Part shown: positions 10,148-24,000 of the stretch, one piece after another
Position numbering within the stretch: the stretch's first letter is position 1
How the letters are laid out: each line of letters starts with the position of its first letter
Source of the DNA: Zhengitettix transpicula
Taxonomy: Eukaryota > Arthropoda > Insecta > Orthoptera > Tetrigidae
Reading direction: 5' to 3'
Assembly (NCBI GenBank): GCA_037074705.1
Contig: JAYJMR010000096.1
Coordinates: 1-64,000, forward strand
DNA length: 64,000 nt
Translations under genes and position numbers: made by a program
Notes under the pieces: generated by a model
The model's database searches: none
Seen by the model: the letters and a program-made list of their open reading frames with translations, nothing else
Told to the model about the DNA's origin: nothing

Positions 10148-13100
10148 TTTGAGTAATTTTTATAAAGAACGAGTCATTTATTATGAAATAAGACTTTGTT
10201 ATTTGAAGATTCTTGGTTGGTGAAATTCCAAACTTGTCGTCGAAACGTCGAAATATTGGGATATATTAATTAATATTAATGGATTAAGATTTTAGAAGTG
10301 CAGGTTTGAGTAATTTTTATAAATAACGAGTCATTTATTATGAAATAAGACTTTGTTATTTGAAGATTCTTGGTTGGTGTAATTCCAAACTTGTCGTCGA
10401 AACGTCGAAATATTACGATATATTAATTAATATTAATGGATTAAGATTTTAGAAGTGCAGGTTTGAGTAATTTTTATGAAGAACGAGTCATTTATTATGA
10501 AATAAGACTTTGTTATTTGAAGATACTTGGTTGGTGAAATTCCAAACTTGTCGTCGAAACGTCGAAATATTTTGATATATTAATTAATATTAATAGATTA
10601 AGATGTTAGAAGTGCAGGTTTGAGTAATTTTTATAAAGAACGAGTCATTTAATATGAAATAAGACTTTGTTATTTGAAGATTCTTGGTTGGTGAAATTCC
10701 AAAACTTGTCGTCGAAACGTCGAAATATTACGATATATTAATTAATATTAATGGATTAAGATTTTAGAAGTGCAGGTTTGAGTAATTTTTATAAAGAACG
10801 AGTCATTTATTATGAAATAAGACTTTGTTATTTGAAGATACTTGGTTGGTAATATTCTAAACTTGTCTTCGAAACGTCGAAATATTACGATATATTAATT
10901 AATATTAATGTATTAAGATTTTAGAAGTGCTGGTTTGAGTAATTTTTATAAAGAACGAGTCATTTATTATGAAATAAGACTTTGTTATTTGAAGATTCTT
11001 GGTTGGTGAAATTCCAAACTTGTCGTCGAAACGTCGAAATATTACGATATATTAATTAATATTAATGGATTAAGATTTTAGAAGTGCTGGTTTGAGTAAT
11101 TTTTATAAAGAACGAGTCATTTATTATGAAATAAGACTTTGTTATTTGAAGATTCTTGGTTGGTGAAATTCCAAACTTGTCGTCGAAACGTCGAAATATT
11201 ACGATATATTAATTAATATTAATAGATTAAGATTTTAGAAGTGCTGGTTTGAGTAATTTTTATAAAGAACGAGTCATTTATTATGAAATAAGACTTTGTT
11301 ATTTGAAGATTCTTGGTTGGTGAAATTCCAAACTTGTCGTCGAAACGTCGAAATATTACGATATATTAATTAATATTAATGGATTAAGATTTTAGAAGTG
11401 CAGGTTTGAGTAATTTTTATAAAGAACGAGTCATTTATTATGAAATAAGACTTTGTTATTTGAAGATTCTTGGTTGGTGAAATTCCAAACTTGTCGTCGA
11501 AACGTCGAAATATTACGATATATTAATTAATATTAATGGATTAAGATTTTAGAAGTGCTGGTTTGAGTAATTTTTATAAAGAACGAGTCATTTATTATGA
11601 AATAAGACTTTGTTATTTGAAGATTCTTGGTTGGTGAAATTCCAAACTTGTCGTCGAAATATTACGATATATTAATTAATATTAATGGATTAAGATTTTA
11701 GAAGTGCTGGTTTGAGTAATTTTTATAAAGAACGAGTCATTTATTATGAAATAAGACTTTGTTATTTGAAGATTCTTGGTTGGTGAAATTCCAAACTTGT
11801 CGTCGAAACGTCGAAATATTATGATATATTATTTAATATTAATAGATTTAAATTTTAGAAGTGCAGGTTTGAGTAATTTTTATAAAGAACGAATCATTTA
11901 TTATGAAATAAGACTTTGTTATTTGAAGATTCTTGGTTGGTGAAATTCCAAACTTGTCGTCGAAACGTCGAAATATTATGATATATTAATTAATATTAAT
12001 AGATTTAAATTTTAGAAGTGCAGGTTTGAGTAATTTTTATAAAGAACGAATCATTTATTATGAAATAAGACTTTGTTATTTGAAGATTCTTGGTTGGTGA
12101 AATTCCAAACTTGTCGTCGAAATATTTCGATTTATTAATTAATATTAATGGATTAAGATTTTAGAAGTGCTGGTTTGAGTAATTTTTATAAAGAACGAGT
12201 CATTTATTATGAAATAAGACTTTGTTATTTGAAGATTCTTGGTTGGTGAAATTCCAAACTTGTCGTCGAAACGTCGAAATATTACGATATATTAATTAAT
12301 ATTAATGGATTAAGATTTTAGAAGTGCTGGTGTGAGTAATTTTTATAAAGAACGAGTCATTTATTATGAAATAAGACTTTGTTATTTGAAGATTCTTGGT
12401 TGGTGAAATTCCAAACTTGTCGTCGAAACGTCGAAATATTACGATATATTAATTAATATTAATGGATTAAGATTTTAGAAGTGCAGGTTTGAGTAATTTT
12501 TATAAAGAACGAGTCATTTATTATGAAATAAGACTTTGTTATTTGAAGATTCTTGGTTGGTGAAATTCCAAACTTGTCGTCGAAACGTCGAAATATTACG
12601 ATATATTAATTAATATTAATGGATTAAGATTTTAGAAGTGCTGGTGTGAGTAATTTTTATAAAGAACGAGTCATTTATTATGAAATAAGACTTTGTTATT
12701 TGAAGATTCTTGGTTGGTGAAATTCCAAACTTGTCGTCGAAACGTCGAAATATTACGATATATTAATTAATATTAATGGATTAAGATTTTAGAAGTGCAG
12801 GTTTGAGTAATTTTTATAAAGAACGAGTCATTTATTATGAAATAAGACTTTGTTATTTGAAGATACTTGGTTGGTAATATTCTAAACTTGTCTTCGAAAC
12901 GTCGAAATATTACGATATATTAATTAATATTAATGGATTAAGATTTTAGAAGTGCTGGTTTGAGTAATTTTTATAAAGAACGAGTCATTTATTATGAAAT
13001 AAGACTTTGTTATTTGAAGATTCTTGGTTGGTGAAATTCCAAACTTGTCGTCGAAACGTCGAAATATTACGATATATTAATTAATATTAATGGATTAAGA

Positions 13101-14830
13101 TTTTAGAAGTGCAGGTTTGAGTAATTTTTATAAAGAACGAGTCATTTATTATGAAATAAGACTTTGTTATTTGAAGATACTTGGTTGGTGAAATTCCAAA
13201 CTTGTCGTCGAAACGTCGAAATATTACGATATATTAATTAATATTAATGGATTAAGATTTTAGAAGTGCAGGTTTGAGTAATTTTTATAAAGAACGAGTC
13301 ATTTATTATGAAATAAGACTTTGTTATTTGAAGATACTTGGTTGGTGAAATTCCAAACTTGTCGTCGAAACGTCGAAATATTACGATATATTAATTAATA
13401 TTAATGGATTAAGATTTTAGAAGTGCTGGTTTGAGTAATTTTTATAAAGAACGAGTCATTTATTATGAAATAAGACTTTGTTATTTGAAGATTCTTGGTT
13501 GGTGAAATTCCAAACTTGTCGTCGAAACGTCGAAATATTACGATATATTAATTAATATTAATGGATTAAGATTTTAGAAGTGCTGGTGTGAGTAATTTTT
13601 ATAAAGAACGAGTCATTTATTATGAAATAAGACTTTGTTATTTGAAGATTCTTGGTTGGTGAAATTCCAAACTTGTCGTCGAAACGTCGAAATATTACGA
13701 TATATTAATTAATATTAATGGATTAAGATTTTAGAAGTGCTGGTTTGAGTAATTTTTATAAAGAACGAGTCATTTATTATGAAATAAGACTTTGTTATTT
13801 GAAGATTCTTGGTTGGTGAAATTCCAAACTTGTCGTCGAAACGTCGAAATATTACGATATATTAATTAATAATTATAGATTAAGATTTTAGAAGTGCTGG
13901 TTTGAGTAATTTTTATAAAGAACGAGTCATTTATTATGAAATAAGACTTTGTTATTTGAAGATTCTTGGTTGGTGAAATTCCAAACTTGTCGTCGAAACG
14001 TCGAAATATTACGATATATTAATTAATATTAATGGATTAAGATTTTAGAAGTGCAGGTTTGAGTAATTTTTATAAAGAACGAGTCATTTATTATGAAATA
14101 AGACTTTGTTATTTGAAGATTCTTGGTTGGTGAAATTCCAAACTTGTCGTCGAAACGTCGAAATATTACGATATATTAATTAATATTAATGGATTAAGAT
14201 TTTAGAAGTGCTGGTTTGAGTAATTTTTATAAAGAACGAGTCATTTATTATGAAATAAGACTTTGTTATTTGAAGATTCTTGGTTGGTGAAATTCCAAAC
14301 TTGTCGTCGAAATATTACGATATATTAATTAATATTAATGGATTAAGATTTTAGAAGTGCTGGTTTGAGTAATTTTTATAAAGAACGAGTCATTTATTAT
14401 GAAATAAGACTTTGTTATTTGAAGATTCTTGGTTGGTGAAATTCCAAACTTGTCGTCGAAACGTCGAAATATTATGATATATTATTTAATATTAATAGAT
14501 TTAAATTTTAGAAGTGCAGGTTTGAGTAATTTTTATAAAGAACGAATCATTTATTATGAAATAAGACTTTGTTATTTGAAGATTCTTGGTTGGTGAAATT
14601 CCAAACTTGTCGTCGAAACGTCGAAATATTATGATATATTAATTAATATTAATAGATTTAAATTTTAGAAGTGCAGGTTTGAGTAATTTTTATAAAGAAC
14701 GAATCATTTATTATGAAATAAGACTTTGTTATTTGAAGATTCTTGGTTGGTGAAATTCCAAACTTGTCGTCGAAATATTTCGATTTATTAATTAATATTA
14801 ATGGATTAAGATTTTAGAAGTGCTGGTTTG
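10148..14830 (+). repeat. 30-monomer higher-order repeat, copy 2
   Basis: Repeats the marker order of copy 1: GGGATAT; AAATAACGAG; TATGAAGAACG; TTTTGAT with AAGATGTTAG; GTTGGTAATATTC; the octamer-loss cassette; three GTGTGAG monomers; a second GTTGGTAATATTC; the TAATTATAGA monomer; and a second octamer-loss cassette. The GTTGGTAATATTC monomers at 10,845 and 12,870 match 6,161 and 8,191. Past about 14,820 the match to copy 1 stops: copy 1 continues with GGGAT at 10,258, while this copy continues with ACGAT and GTGTGAG. Fewer private indels occur here than in copy 1. Confidence 0.85.
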
Positions 14831-16300
14831 AGTAATTTTTATAAAGAACGAGTCATTTATTATGAAATAAGACTTTGTTATTTGAAGATTCTTGGTTGGT
14901 GAAATTCCAAACTTGTCGTCGAAACGTCGAAATATTACGATATATTAATTAATATTAATGGATTAAGATTTTAGAAGTGCTGGTGTGAGTAATTTTTATA
15001 AAGAACGAGTCATTTATTATGAAATAAGACTTTGTTATTTGAAGATTCTTGGTTGGTGAAATTCCAAACTTGTCGTCGAAACGTCGAAATATTACGATAT
15101 ATTAATTAATATTAATGGATTAAGATTTTAGAAGTGCTGGTTTGAGTAATTTTTATAAAGAACGAGTCATTTATTATGAAATAAGACTTTGTTATTTGAA
15201 GATTCTTGGTTGGTGAAATTCCAAACTTGTCGTCGAAACGTCGAAATATTACGATATATTAATTAATATTAATAGATTAAGATTTTAGAAGTGCTGGTTT
15301 GAGTAATTTTTATAAAGAACGAGTCATTTATTATGAAATAAGACTTTGTTATTTGAAGATTCTTGGTTGGTGAAATTCCAAACTTGTCGTCGAAACGTCG
15401 AAATATTACGATATATTAATTAATATTAATGGATTAAGATTTTAGAAGTGCAGGTTTGAGTAATTTCTATAAAGAACGAGTCATTTATTATGAAATAAGA
15501 CTTTGTTATTTGAAGATTCTTGGTTGGTGAAATTCCAAACTTGTCGTCGAAACGTCGAAATATTACGATATATTAATTAATATTAATGGATTAAGATTTT
15601 AGAAGTGCTGGTTTGAGTAATTTTTATAAAGAACGAGTCATTTATTATGAAATAAGACTTTGTTATTTGAAGATTCTTGGTTGGTGAAATTCCAAACTTG
15701 TCGTCGAAATATTACGATATATTAATTAATATTAATGGATTAAGATTTTAGAAGTGCTGGTTTGAGTAATTTTTATAAAGAACGAGTCATTTATTATGAA
15801 ATAAGACTTTGTTATTTGAAGATTCTTGGTTGGTGAAATTCCAAACTTGTCGTCGAAACGTCGAAATATTATGATATATTATTTAATATTAATAGATTTA
15901 AATTTTAGAAGTGCAGGTTTGAGTAATTTTTATAAAGAACGAATCATTTATTATGAAATAAGACTTTGTTATTTGAAGATTCTTGGTTGGTGAAATTCCA
16001 AACTTGTCGTCGAAACGTCGAAATATTATGATATATTAATTAATATTAATAGATTTAAATTTTAGAAGTGCAGGTTTGAGTAATTTTTATAAAGAACGAA
16101 TCATTTATTATGAAATAAGACTTTGTTATTTGAAGATTCTTGGTTGGTGAAATTCCAAACTTGTCGTCGAAATATTTCGATTTATTAATTAATATTAATG
16201 GATTAAGATTTTAGAAGTGCTGGTTTGAGTAATTTTTATAAAGAACGAGTCATTTATTATGAAATAAGACTTTGTTATTTGAAGATTCTTGGTTGGTGAA
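14831..16300 (+). repeat. Partial third copy of the 30-mer unit
   Basis: After one monomer ending GTGTGAGTAAT (near 14,985), the monomer order matches 6.2-7.45 kb and 10.9-12.13 kb: GTGCTGG, an AGATTAAG/GTGCTGG monomer, GTGCAGG, GTGCTGG, then the octamer-loss cassette at 15,702-16,172. The spacing from the preceding cassette is 1,397 bp, exactly nine monomers less two octamers (1,413-16). In the complete units the corresponding spacing is 13 monomers. Unequal exchange within the 30-mer family would produce such a shortened copy. Confidence 0.75.
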
Positions 16301-19300
16301 ATTCCAAACTTGTCGTCGAAACGTCGAAATATTACGATATATTAAATAATATTAATGGATTAAGATTTTAGAAGTGCAGGTTTGAGTAATTTTTATAAAG
16401 AACGAGTCATTTATTATGAAATAAGACTTTGTTATTTGAAGATTCTTGGTTGGTGAAATTCCAAACTTGTCGTCGAAACGTCGAAATATTACGATATATT
16501 AATTAATATTAATGGATTAAGATTTTAGAAGTGCAGGTTTGAGTAATTTTTATAAAGAACGAGTCATTTATTATGAAATAAGACTTTGTTATTTGAAGAT
16601 TCTTGGTTGGTGAAATTCCAAACTTGTCGTCGAAACGTCGAAATATTACGATATATTAATTAATATTAATAGATTAAGATTTTAGAAGTGCAGGTTTGAG
16701 TAATTTTTATAAAGAACGAGTCATTTATTATGAAATAAGACTTTGTTATTTGAAGATTCTTGGTTGGTGAAATTCCAAACTTGTTGTCGAAACGTCGAAA
16801 TATTACGATATATTAATTAATATTAATGGATTAAGATTTTAGAAGTGCAGGTTTGAGTAATTTTTATAAAGAACGAGTCATTTATTATGAAATAAGACTT
16901 TGTTATTTGAAGATTCTTGGTTGGTGAAATTCCAAACTTGTCGTCGAAACGTCGAAATATTACGATATATTAATTAATATTAATAGATTAAGATTTTAGA
17001 AGTTTAGGTTTGACTAATTTTTAAAAAGAACGAGTCATTTATTATGAAATAAGACTTTGTTATTTGAAGATTCTTGGTTGGTGAAATTCCAAACTTGTCG
17101 TCGAAACGTCGAAATATTTTGATATATTAATTAATATTAATAGATTAAGATTTTAGAAGTGCTGGTTTGAGTAATTTTTATAAAGAACGAGTCATTTATT
17201 ATGAAATAAGACTTTGTTATTTGAAGATTCTTGGTTGGTGAAATTTTAAACTTGTCGTCGAAACGTCGAAATATTATGATATATTAATTAATATTAATAG
17301 ATTTAAATTTTAGAAGTGCAGGTTTGAGTAATTTTTATAAAGAACGAATCATTTATTATGAAATAAGACTTTGTTATTTGAAGATTCTTGGTTGGTGAAA
17401 TTCCAAACTTGTCGTCGAAACGTCGAAATATTATGATATATTAATTAGTATTAATAGATTAAGATTTTAGAAGTGCTGGTTTGAGTAATTTTTATAAAGA
17501 ACGAGTCATTTATTATGAAATAAGACTTTGTTATTTGAAGATTCTTGGTTGGTGAAATTCCAAACTTGTCGTCGAAACGTCGAAATATTGGGATATATTA
17601 ATTAATATTAATAGATTAAGATTTTAAAAGTGCAGGTTTGACTAATTTTTATAAAGAACGAGTCATTTATTATGAAATAAGACTTTGTTATTTGAAGATT
17701 CTTGGTTGGTGAAATTCCAAACTTGTCGTCGAAACGTCGAAATATTACGATATATTAATTAATATTAATGGATTAAGATTTTAGAAGTGCAGGTTTGAGT
17801 AATTTTTATAAAGAACGAGTCATTTATTATGAAATAAGACTTTGTTATTTGAAGATTCTTGGTTGGTGAAATTCCAAACTTGTCGTCGAAACGTCGAAAT
17901 ATTACGATATATTAATTAATATTAATGGATTAAGATTTTCGAAGTGCAGGTTTGAGTAATTTTTATAAAGAACGAGTCATTTATTATGAAATAAGACTTT
18001 GTTATTTGAAGATTCTTGGTTGGTGAAATTCCAAACTTGTCGTCGAAACGTGGAAATATTACGATATATTAATTAATATTAATGGATAAAGATTTTAGAA
18101 GTGCAGGTTTGAGTAATTTTTATAAAGAACGAGTCATTTATTATGAAATAAGACTTTGTTATTTGAAGATTCTTGGTTGGTGAAATTCCAAACTTGTCGT
18201 CGAAACGTCGAAATATTGGGATATATTAATTAATATTAATGGATTAAGATTTTAAAAGTGCAGGTTTGAGTAATTTTTATAAAGAACGAGTCATTTATTA
18301 TGAAATAAGACTTTGTTATTTGAAGATTCTTGGTTGGTGAAATTCCAAACTTGTCGTCGAAACGTCGAAATATTGGGATATATTAATTAATATTAATGGA
18401 TTAAGATTTTAGAAGTGCAGGTTTGACTAATTTTTATAAAGAACGAGTCATTTATTATGAAATAAGACTTTGTTATTTGAAGATTCTTGGTTGGTGAAAT
18501 TCCAAACTTGTCGTCGAAACGTCGAAATATTACGATATATTAATTAATATTAATGGATTAAGATTTTAGAAGTGCAGATTTGAGTAATTTTTATAAAGAA
18601 CGAGTCATTTATTATGAAATAAGACTTTGTTATTTGAAGATTCTTGGTTGGTGAAATTCCAAACTTGTCGTCGAAACGTCGAAATATTACGATATATTAA
18701 TTAATATTAATGGATTAAGATTTTAGAAGTGCAGGTTTGAGTAATTTTTATAAAGAACGAGTCATTTATTATGAAATAAGTTTTTGTTATTTGAAGATTC
18801 TTGGTTGGTGAAATTCCAAACTTGTCGTCGAAACGTCGAAATATTACGATATATTAATTAATATTAATGGATTAAGATTTTAGAAGTGCTGGTTTGAGTA
18901 ATTTTTATAAAGAACGAGTCATTTATTATAAAATAAGACTTTGTTATTTGAAGATTCTTGGTTGGTGAAATTCCAAACTTGTCGTCGAAACGTCGAAATA
19001 TTACGATATATTAATTAATATTAATGGATGAAGATTTTAGAAGTGCTGGTTTGAGTAATTTTTATAAAGAATGAATCATTTATTATGAAATAAGACTTTG
19101 TTATTTGAAGATTCTTTGTTGGTGAAATTCCAAACTAGTTGTCGAAACGTCGAAATATTACGATATATTAATTAATATTAATGGATTAAGATTTTAGAAG
19201 TGCTGGTTTGAGTAATTTTTATAAAGAACGAGTCATTTATTATGAACTAAGACTTTGTTATTTGAAGATTCTTGGTTGGTGAAATTCCAAACTTGTCGTC

Positions 19301-19799
19301 GAAACGTCGAAATATTACGATATATTAATTAATATTAATGGATTAAGATTTTAGAAGTGCAGGTTTGAGTAATTTTTATAAAGAACGAGTCATTTATTAT
19401 GAAATAAGACTTTGTTATTTGAAGATTCTTGGTTGGTGAAATTCCAAACTTGTCGTCGAAACGTCGAAATATTACGATATATTAATTAATATTATAGGAT
19501 TAAGATTTTAGAAGTGCAGGTTTGAGTAATTTTTATAAAGAACGAGTCATTTATTATGAAATAAGACTTTGTTATTTGAAGATTCTTGGTTGGTGAAATT
19601 CCAAACTTGTCGTCGAAACGTCGAAATATTACGATATATTAATTAATATTAATGGATTAAGATTTTAGAAGTTCAGGTTTGTGTAATTTTTATAAAGAAC
19701 GAGTCATTTATTATGAATAAGACTTTGTTATTTGAAGATTCTTGGTTGGTGAAATTCCAAACTTGTCGTCGAAACGTCGAAATATTACGATATATTAAT
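16301..19799 (+). repeat. Near-consensus satellite segment
   Basis: About 22 monomers, mostly full length and close to consensus, with no octamer loss. It contains the first clear four-monomer subtype series TTTTGAT, ATGAT/GAATC, ATGAT/TTAGTATT, GGGAT/AAAAGTGCAGG/GACTAAT (about 17,120-17,660). No tandem higher-order unit was recognised by eye. One-base indels are rare here compared with the first 7 kb. Confidence 0.75.
17120..17660 (+). repeat. Recurrent subtype cassette ending in the GGGAT monomer
   Basis: The GGGAT monomer at 17,590 is linked to AGATTAAG, AAAAGTGCAGG and GACTAAT downstream, and is preceded by a TTAGTATT monomer. The GGG monomer recurs at 21,671, 24,340, 27,005, 31,849, 37,500, 42,210, 49,935, 51,654, 58,212, 58,683, 59,782, 61,195 and 61,823. 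The TTAGTATT (or TAAGTATT) predecessor accompanies those at 24,340, 27,005, 37,500, 42,210, 49,935, 51,654, 58,212 and 61,823. A block of linked variants dispersed over more than 44 kb implies repeated long-distance copying or an old higher-order unit now broken up. Confidence 0.8.
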
Positions 19800-20427
19800 T
19801 AATATTAATGGATGAAGATTTTAGAAGTTCAGGTTTGAGTAATTTTTATAAAGAACGAGTCATTTATTATGAAATAAGACTTTGTTATTTGAAGATTCTT
19901 GGTTGGTGAAATTCCAAACTTGTCGTCGAAACGTCGAAATATTACGATATATTAATTAATATTAATGGATTAAGATTTTAGAAGTGCAGGTTTGAGTAAT
20001 TTTTATACAGAACGAGTCATTTATTATGAAATAAGACTTTGTTATTTGAAGATTCTTGGTTGGTGAAATTCCAAACTTGTCGTCGAAACGTCGAAATATT
20101 ACGATATATTAATTAATATTAATGGATTAAGATTTAAGAAGTGCAGGTTTGAGTAATTTTTATAAAGAACGAGTCATTTATTATGAAATAAGACTTTGTT
20201 ATTTGAAGATTCTTGGTTGGTGAAATTCCAAACTTGTCGTCGAAACGTCGAAATATTACGATATATTAATTAATATTAATGGATTAAGATTTTAGAAGTG
20301 CAGGTTTGAGTAATTTTTATAAAGAACGAGTCATTTATTATGAAATAAGACTTTGTTATTTGATGATTCTTGGTTGGTGAAATTCCAAACTTGTCGTCGA
20401 AACGTCGAAATATTACGATATATTTAT
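19800..20427 (+). repeat. 4-mer higher-order repeat (628 bp), copy 1
   Basis: Three rare markers recur at exactly 628 bp (4 x 157): GATGAAG with AAGTTCAGG at 19,811/20,439, TTTTATACAG at 20,001/20,629, and GATTTAAGAAG at 20,131/20,759. The left boundary lies between about 19,700 and 19,810. The exact integer multiple shows in-register unequal exchange. Confidence 0.9.
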
Positions 20428-21040
20428 TAATATTAATGGATGAAGATTTTAGAAGTTCAGGTTTGAGTAATTTTTATAAAGAACGAGTCATTTATTATGA
20501 AATAAGACTTTGTTACTTGAAGATTCTTGGTTGGTGAAATTCCAAACTTGTCGTCGAAACGTCGAAATATTACGATATATTAATTAATATTAATGGATTA
20601 AGATTTTAGAAGTGCAGGTTTGAGTAATTTTTATACAGAACGAGTCATTTATTATGAAATAAGACTTTGTTATTTGAAGATTCTTGGTTGGTGAAATTCC
20701 AAACTTGTCGTCGAAACGTCGAAATATTACGATATATTAATTAATATTAATGGATTAAGATTTAAGAAGTGCAGGTTTGAGTAATTTTTATAAAGAACGA
20801 GTCATTTATTATGAAATAAGACTTTGTTATTTGAAGATTCTTGGTTGGTGAAATTCCAAACTTGTCGTCGAAACGTCGAAATATTACGATATATTAATTA
20901 ATATTAATGGATTAAGATTTTAGAAGTGCAGGTTTGAGTAATTTTTATAAAGAACGAGTCATTTATTATGAAATAAGACTTTGTTATTTGAAGATTCTTG
21001 GTTGGTGAAATTCCAAACTTGTCGTCGAAACGTCGAAATA
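20428..21040 (+). repeat. 4-mer higher-order repeat (628 bp), copy 2
   Basis: Tandem copy of the preceding four monomers. Private differences are few: TATTTATTAAT near 20,421 and TTACTTGAAG near 20,515. Agreement ends before 21,040, where an ATGAT monomer with TTAATAAAT begins. Confidence 0.88.
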
Positions 21041-24000
21041 TTATGATATATTAATAAATATTAATAGATTAAGATTTTTGAAGTGCTGGTTTGAGTAATT
21101 TTTATAAAGAACGAGTCATTTATTATGAAATAAGACTTTGTTATTTGAAGATTCTTGGTTGGTGAAATTCCAAACTTGTCGTCGAAACGTCGAAATATTA
21201 CGATATATTAATTAATATTAATAGATTAAGATTTTAGAAGTGCTGGTTTGAGTAATTTTTATAAAGAACGAGTCATTTATTATGAAATAAGACTTTGTTA
21301 TTTTAAGATTCTTGGTTGGTGAAATTCCAAACTTGTCGTCGAAACGTCGAAATATTTTGATATATTAATTAATATTAATAGATTAAGATTTTAGAAGTGC
21401 TGGTTTGAGTAATTTTTATAAAGAACGAGTCATTTATTATGAAATAAGACTTTGTTATTTGAAGATTCTTGGTTGGTAAAATTCCAAACTTGTCGTCGAA
21501 ACGTCGAAATATTATGATATATTATTTAATATTAATAGATTAAGATTTTAGAAGTGCAGGTTTGAGTAATTTTTATAAAGAACGAGTCATTTATTATGAA
21601 ATAAGACTTTGTTATTTGAAGATTCTTGGTTGGTGAAATTCCAAACTTGTCGTCGAAACGTCGAAATATTGGGATATATTAATTAATATTAATAGATTAA
21701 GATTTTAAAAGTGCAGGTTTGACTAATTTTTATAAAGAACGAGTCATTTATTATGAAATAAGACTTTGTTATTTGAAGATTCTTGGTTGGTGAAATTCCA
21801 AACTTGTCGTCGAAACGTCGAAATATTACGATATATTAATTAATATTAATGGATTTAAATTTTAGAAGTGCAGGTTTGAGTAATTTTTATAAAGAACGAG
21901 TCATTTATTATGAAATAAGACTTTGTTATTTGAAGATTCTTGGTTGGTGAAATTCCAAACTTGTCGTCGAAACGTCGAAATATTACGATATATTAATTAA
22001 TATTAATGGATTAAGATTTTAGAAGTGCAGGTTTGAGTAATTTTTATAAAGAACGAGTCATTTATTATGAAATAAGACTTTGTTATTTGAAGATTCTTGG
22101 TTGGTGAAATTCCAAACTTGTCGTCGAAACGTCGAAATATTACGATATATTAATTAATATTAATGGATTAAGATTTTAGAAGTGCAGGTTTGAGTAATTT
22201 TTATAAAGAACGAGTCATTTATTATGAAATAAGACTTTGTTATTTGAAGATTCTTGGTTGGTGAAATTCCAAACTTGTCGTCGAAACGTCGAAATATTTT
22301 GATATATTAATAAATATTAATAGATTAAGATTTTAGATGTGCTGGTTTGAGTAATTTTTATAAAGAACGAGTCATTTATTATGAAATAAGACTTTGTTAT
22401 TTGAAGATTCTTGGTTGGTGAAATTCCAAACTTGTCGTCGAAACGTCGAAATATTATGATATATTAATTAATATTAATAGATTAAGATTTTAGAAGTGCT
22501 GGTTTGAGTAATTTTTATAAAGAACGAGTCATTTATTATGAAATAAGACTTTGTTATTTGAAGATTCTTGGTTGGTGAAATTCCAAACTTAACGTCGAAA
22601 CGTCGAAATATTACGATATATTAATTAATATTAATAGATTAAAATTTTAGAAGTGCAGGTTTGAGTAATTTTTATAAAGAACGAGTCATTTATTATGAAA
22701 TAAGACTTTGTTATTTGAAGATTCTTGGTTGGTGAAATTCCAAACTTGTCGTCGAAACGTCGAAATATTTTGATATAGTAATTAATATTAATAGATTAAG
22801 ATTTTAGAAGTGCTGGTTTGAGTAATTTTTATAAAGAACGAGTCATTTATTATTAAATAAAACTTTGTTATTTGAAGATTCTTGGTTGGTGAAATTCCAA
22901 ACTTGTCGTCGAAACGTCGAAATATTACGATATATTAATTAATATTAATAGATTAAGATTTTAGAAGTGCAGGTTTGAGTAATTTTTATAAAGAACGAAT
23001 CATTTATTATGAAATAAGACTTTGTTATTTGAAGATTCTTGGTTGGTGAAATTCCAAACTTGTCGTCGAAACGTCGAAATATTACGATATATTAATTAAT
23101 ATTAATAGATTAAGATTTTAGAAGTGCAGGTTTGACTAATTTTTAAAAAGAACGAGTCATTTATTATGAAATAAGACTTTGTTATTTGAAGATTCTTGGT
23201 TGGTGAAATTCCAAACTTGTCGTCGAAACGTCGAAATATTACGATATATTAATTAATATTAATAAATTAAGATTTTAGAAGTGCAGGTTTGAGTAATTTT
23301 TATAAAGAACGAGTCATTTATTATGAAATAAGACTTTGTTATTTGAAGATTCTTGGTTGGTGAAATTCCAAACTTGTCGTCGAAACGTCGAAATATTTTG
23401 ATATATTAATTAATATTAATAGATTAAGATTTTAGAAGTGCTGGTTTGAGTAATTTTTATAGAGAACGAGTCATTTATTATGAAATAAGACTTTGTTATT
23501 TGAAGATTCTTGGTTGGTGAAATTCCAAACTTGTCGTCGAAACGTCGAAATATTATGATATTTTAATTAATATTAATAGATTAAGATTTTAGAAGTGCTG
23601 GTTTGAGTAATTTTTATAAAGAACGAGTCATTTATTATGAAATAAGACTTTGTTATTTGAAGATTCTTGGTTGGTGAAATTCCAAACTTGTCGTCGAAAC
23701 GTCGAAATATTACGATATATTAATTAACATTAATAGATTAAGATTTTAGAAGTGCTGGTTTGAGTAATTTTTATAAAGAACGAGTCATTTATTATGAAAT
23801 AAGACTTTGTTATTTGAAGATTCTTTGTTGGTGAAATTCCAAACTTGTCGTCGAAACGTCGAAATATTTTGATATATTAATTAATATTAATAGATTAAGA
23901 TTTTAGAAGTGCTGGTTTGAGTAATTTTTATAAAGAACGAGTCATTTATTATGAAATAAGACTTTGTTATTTGAAGATTCTTGGTTGGTGAAATTCCAAA

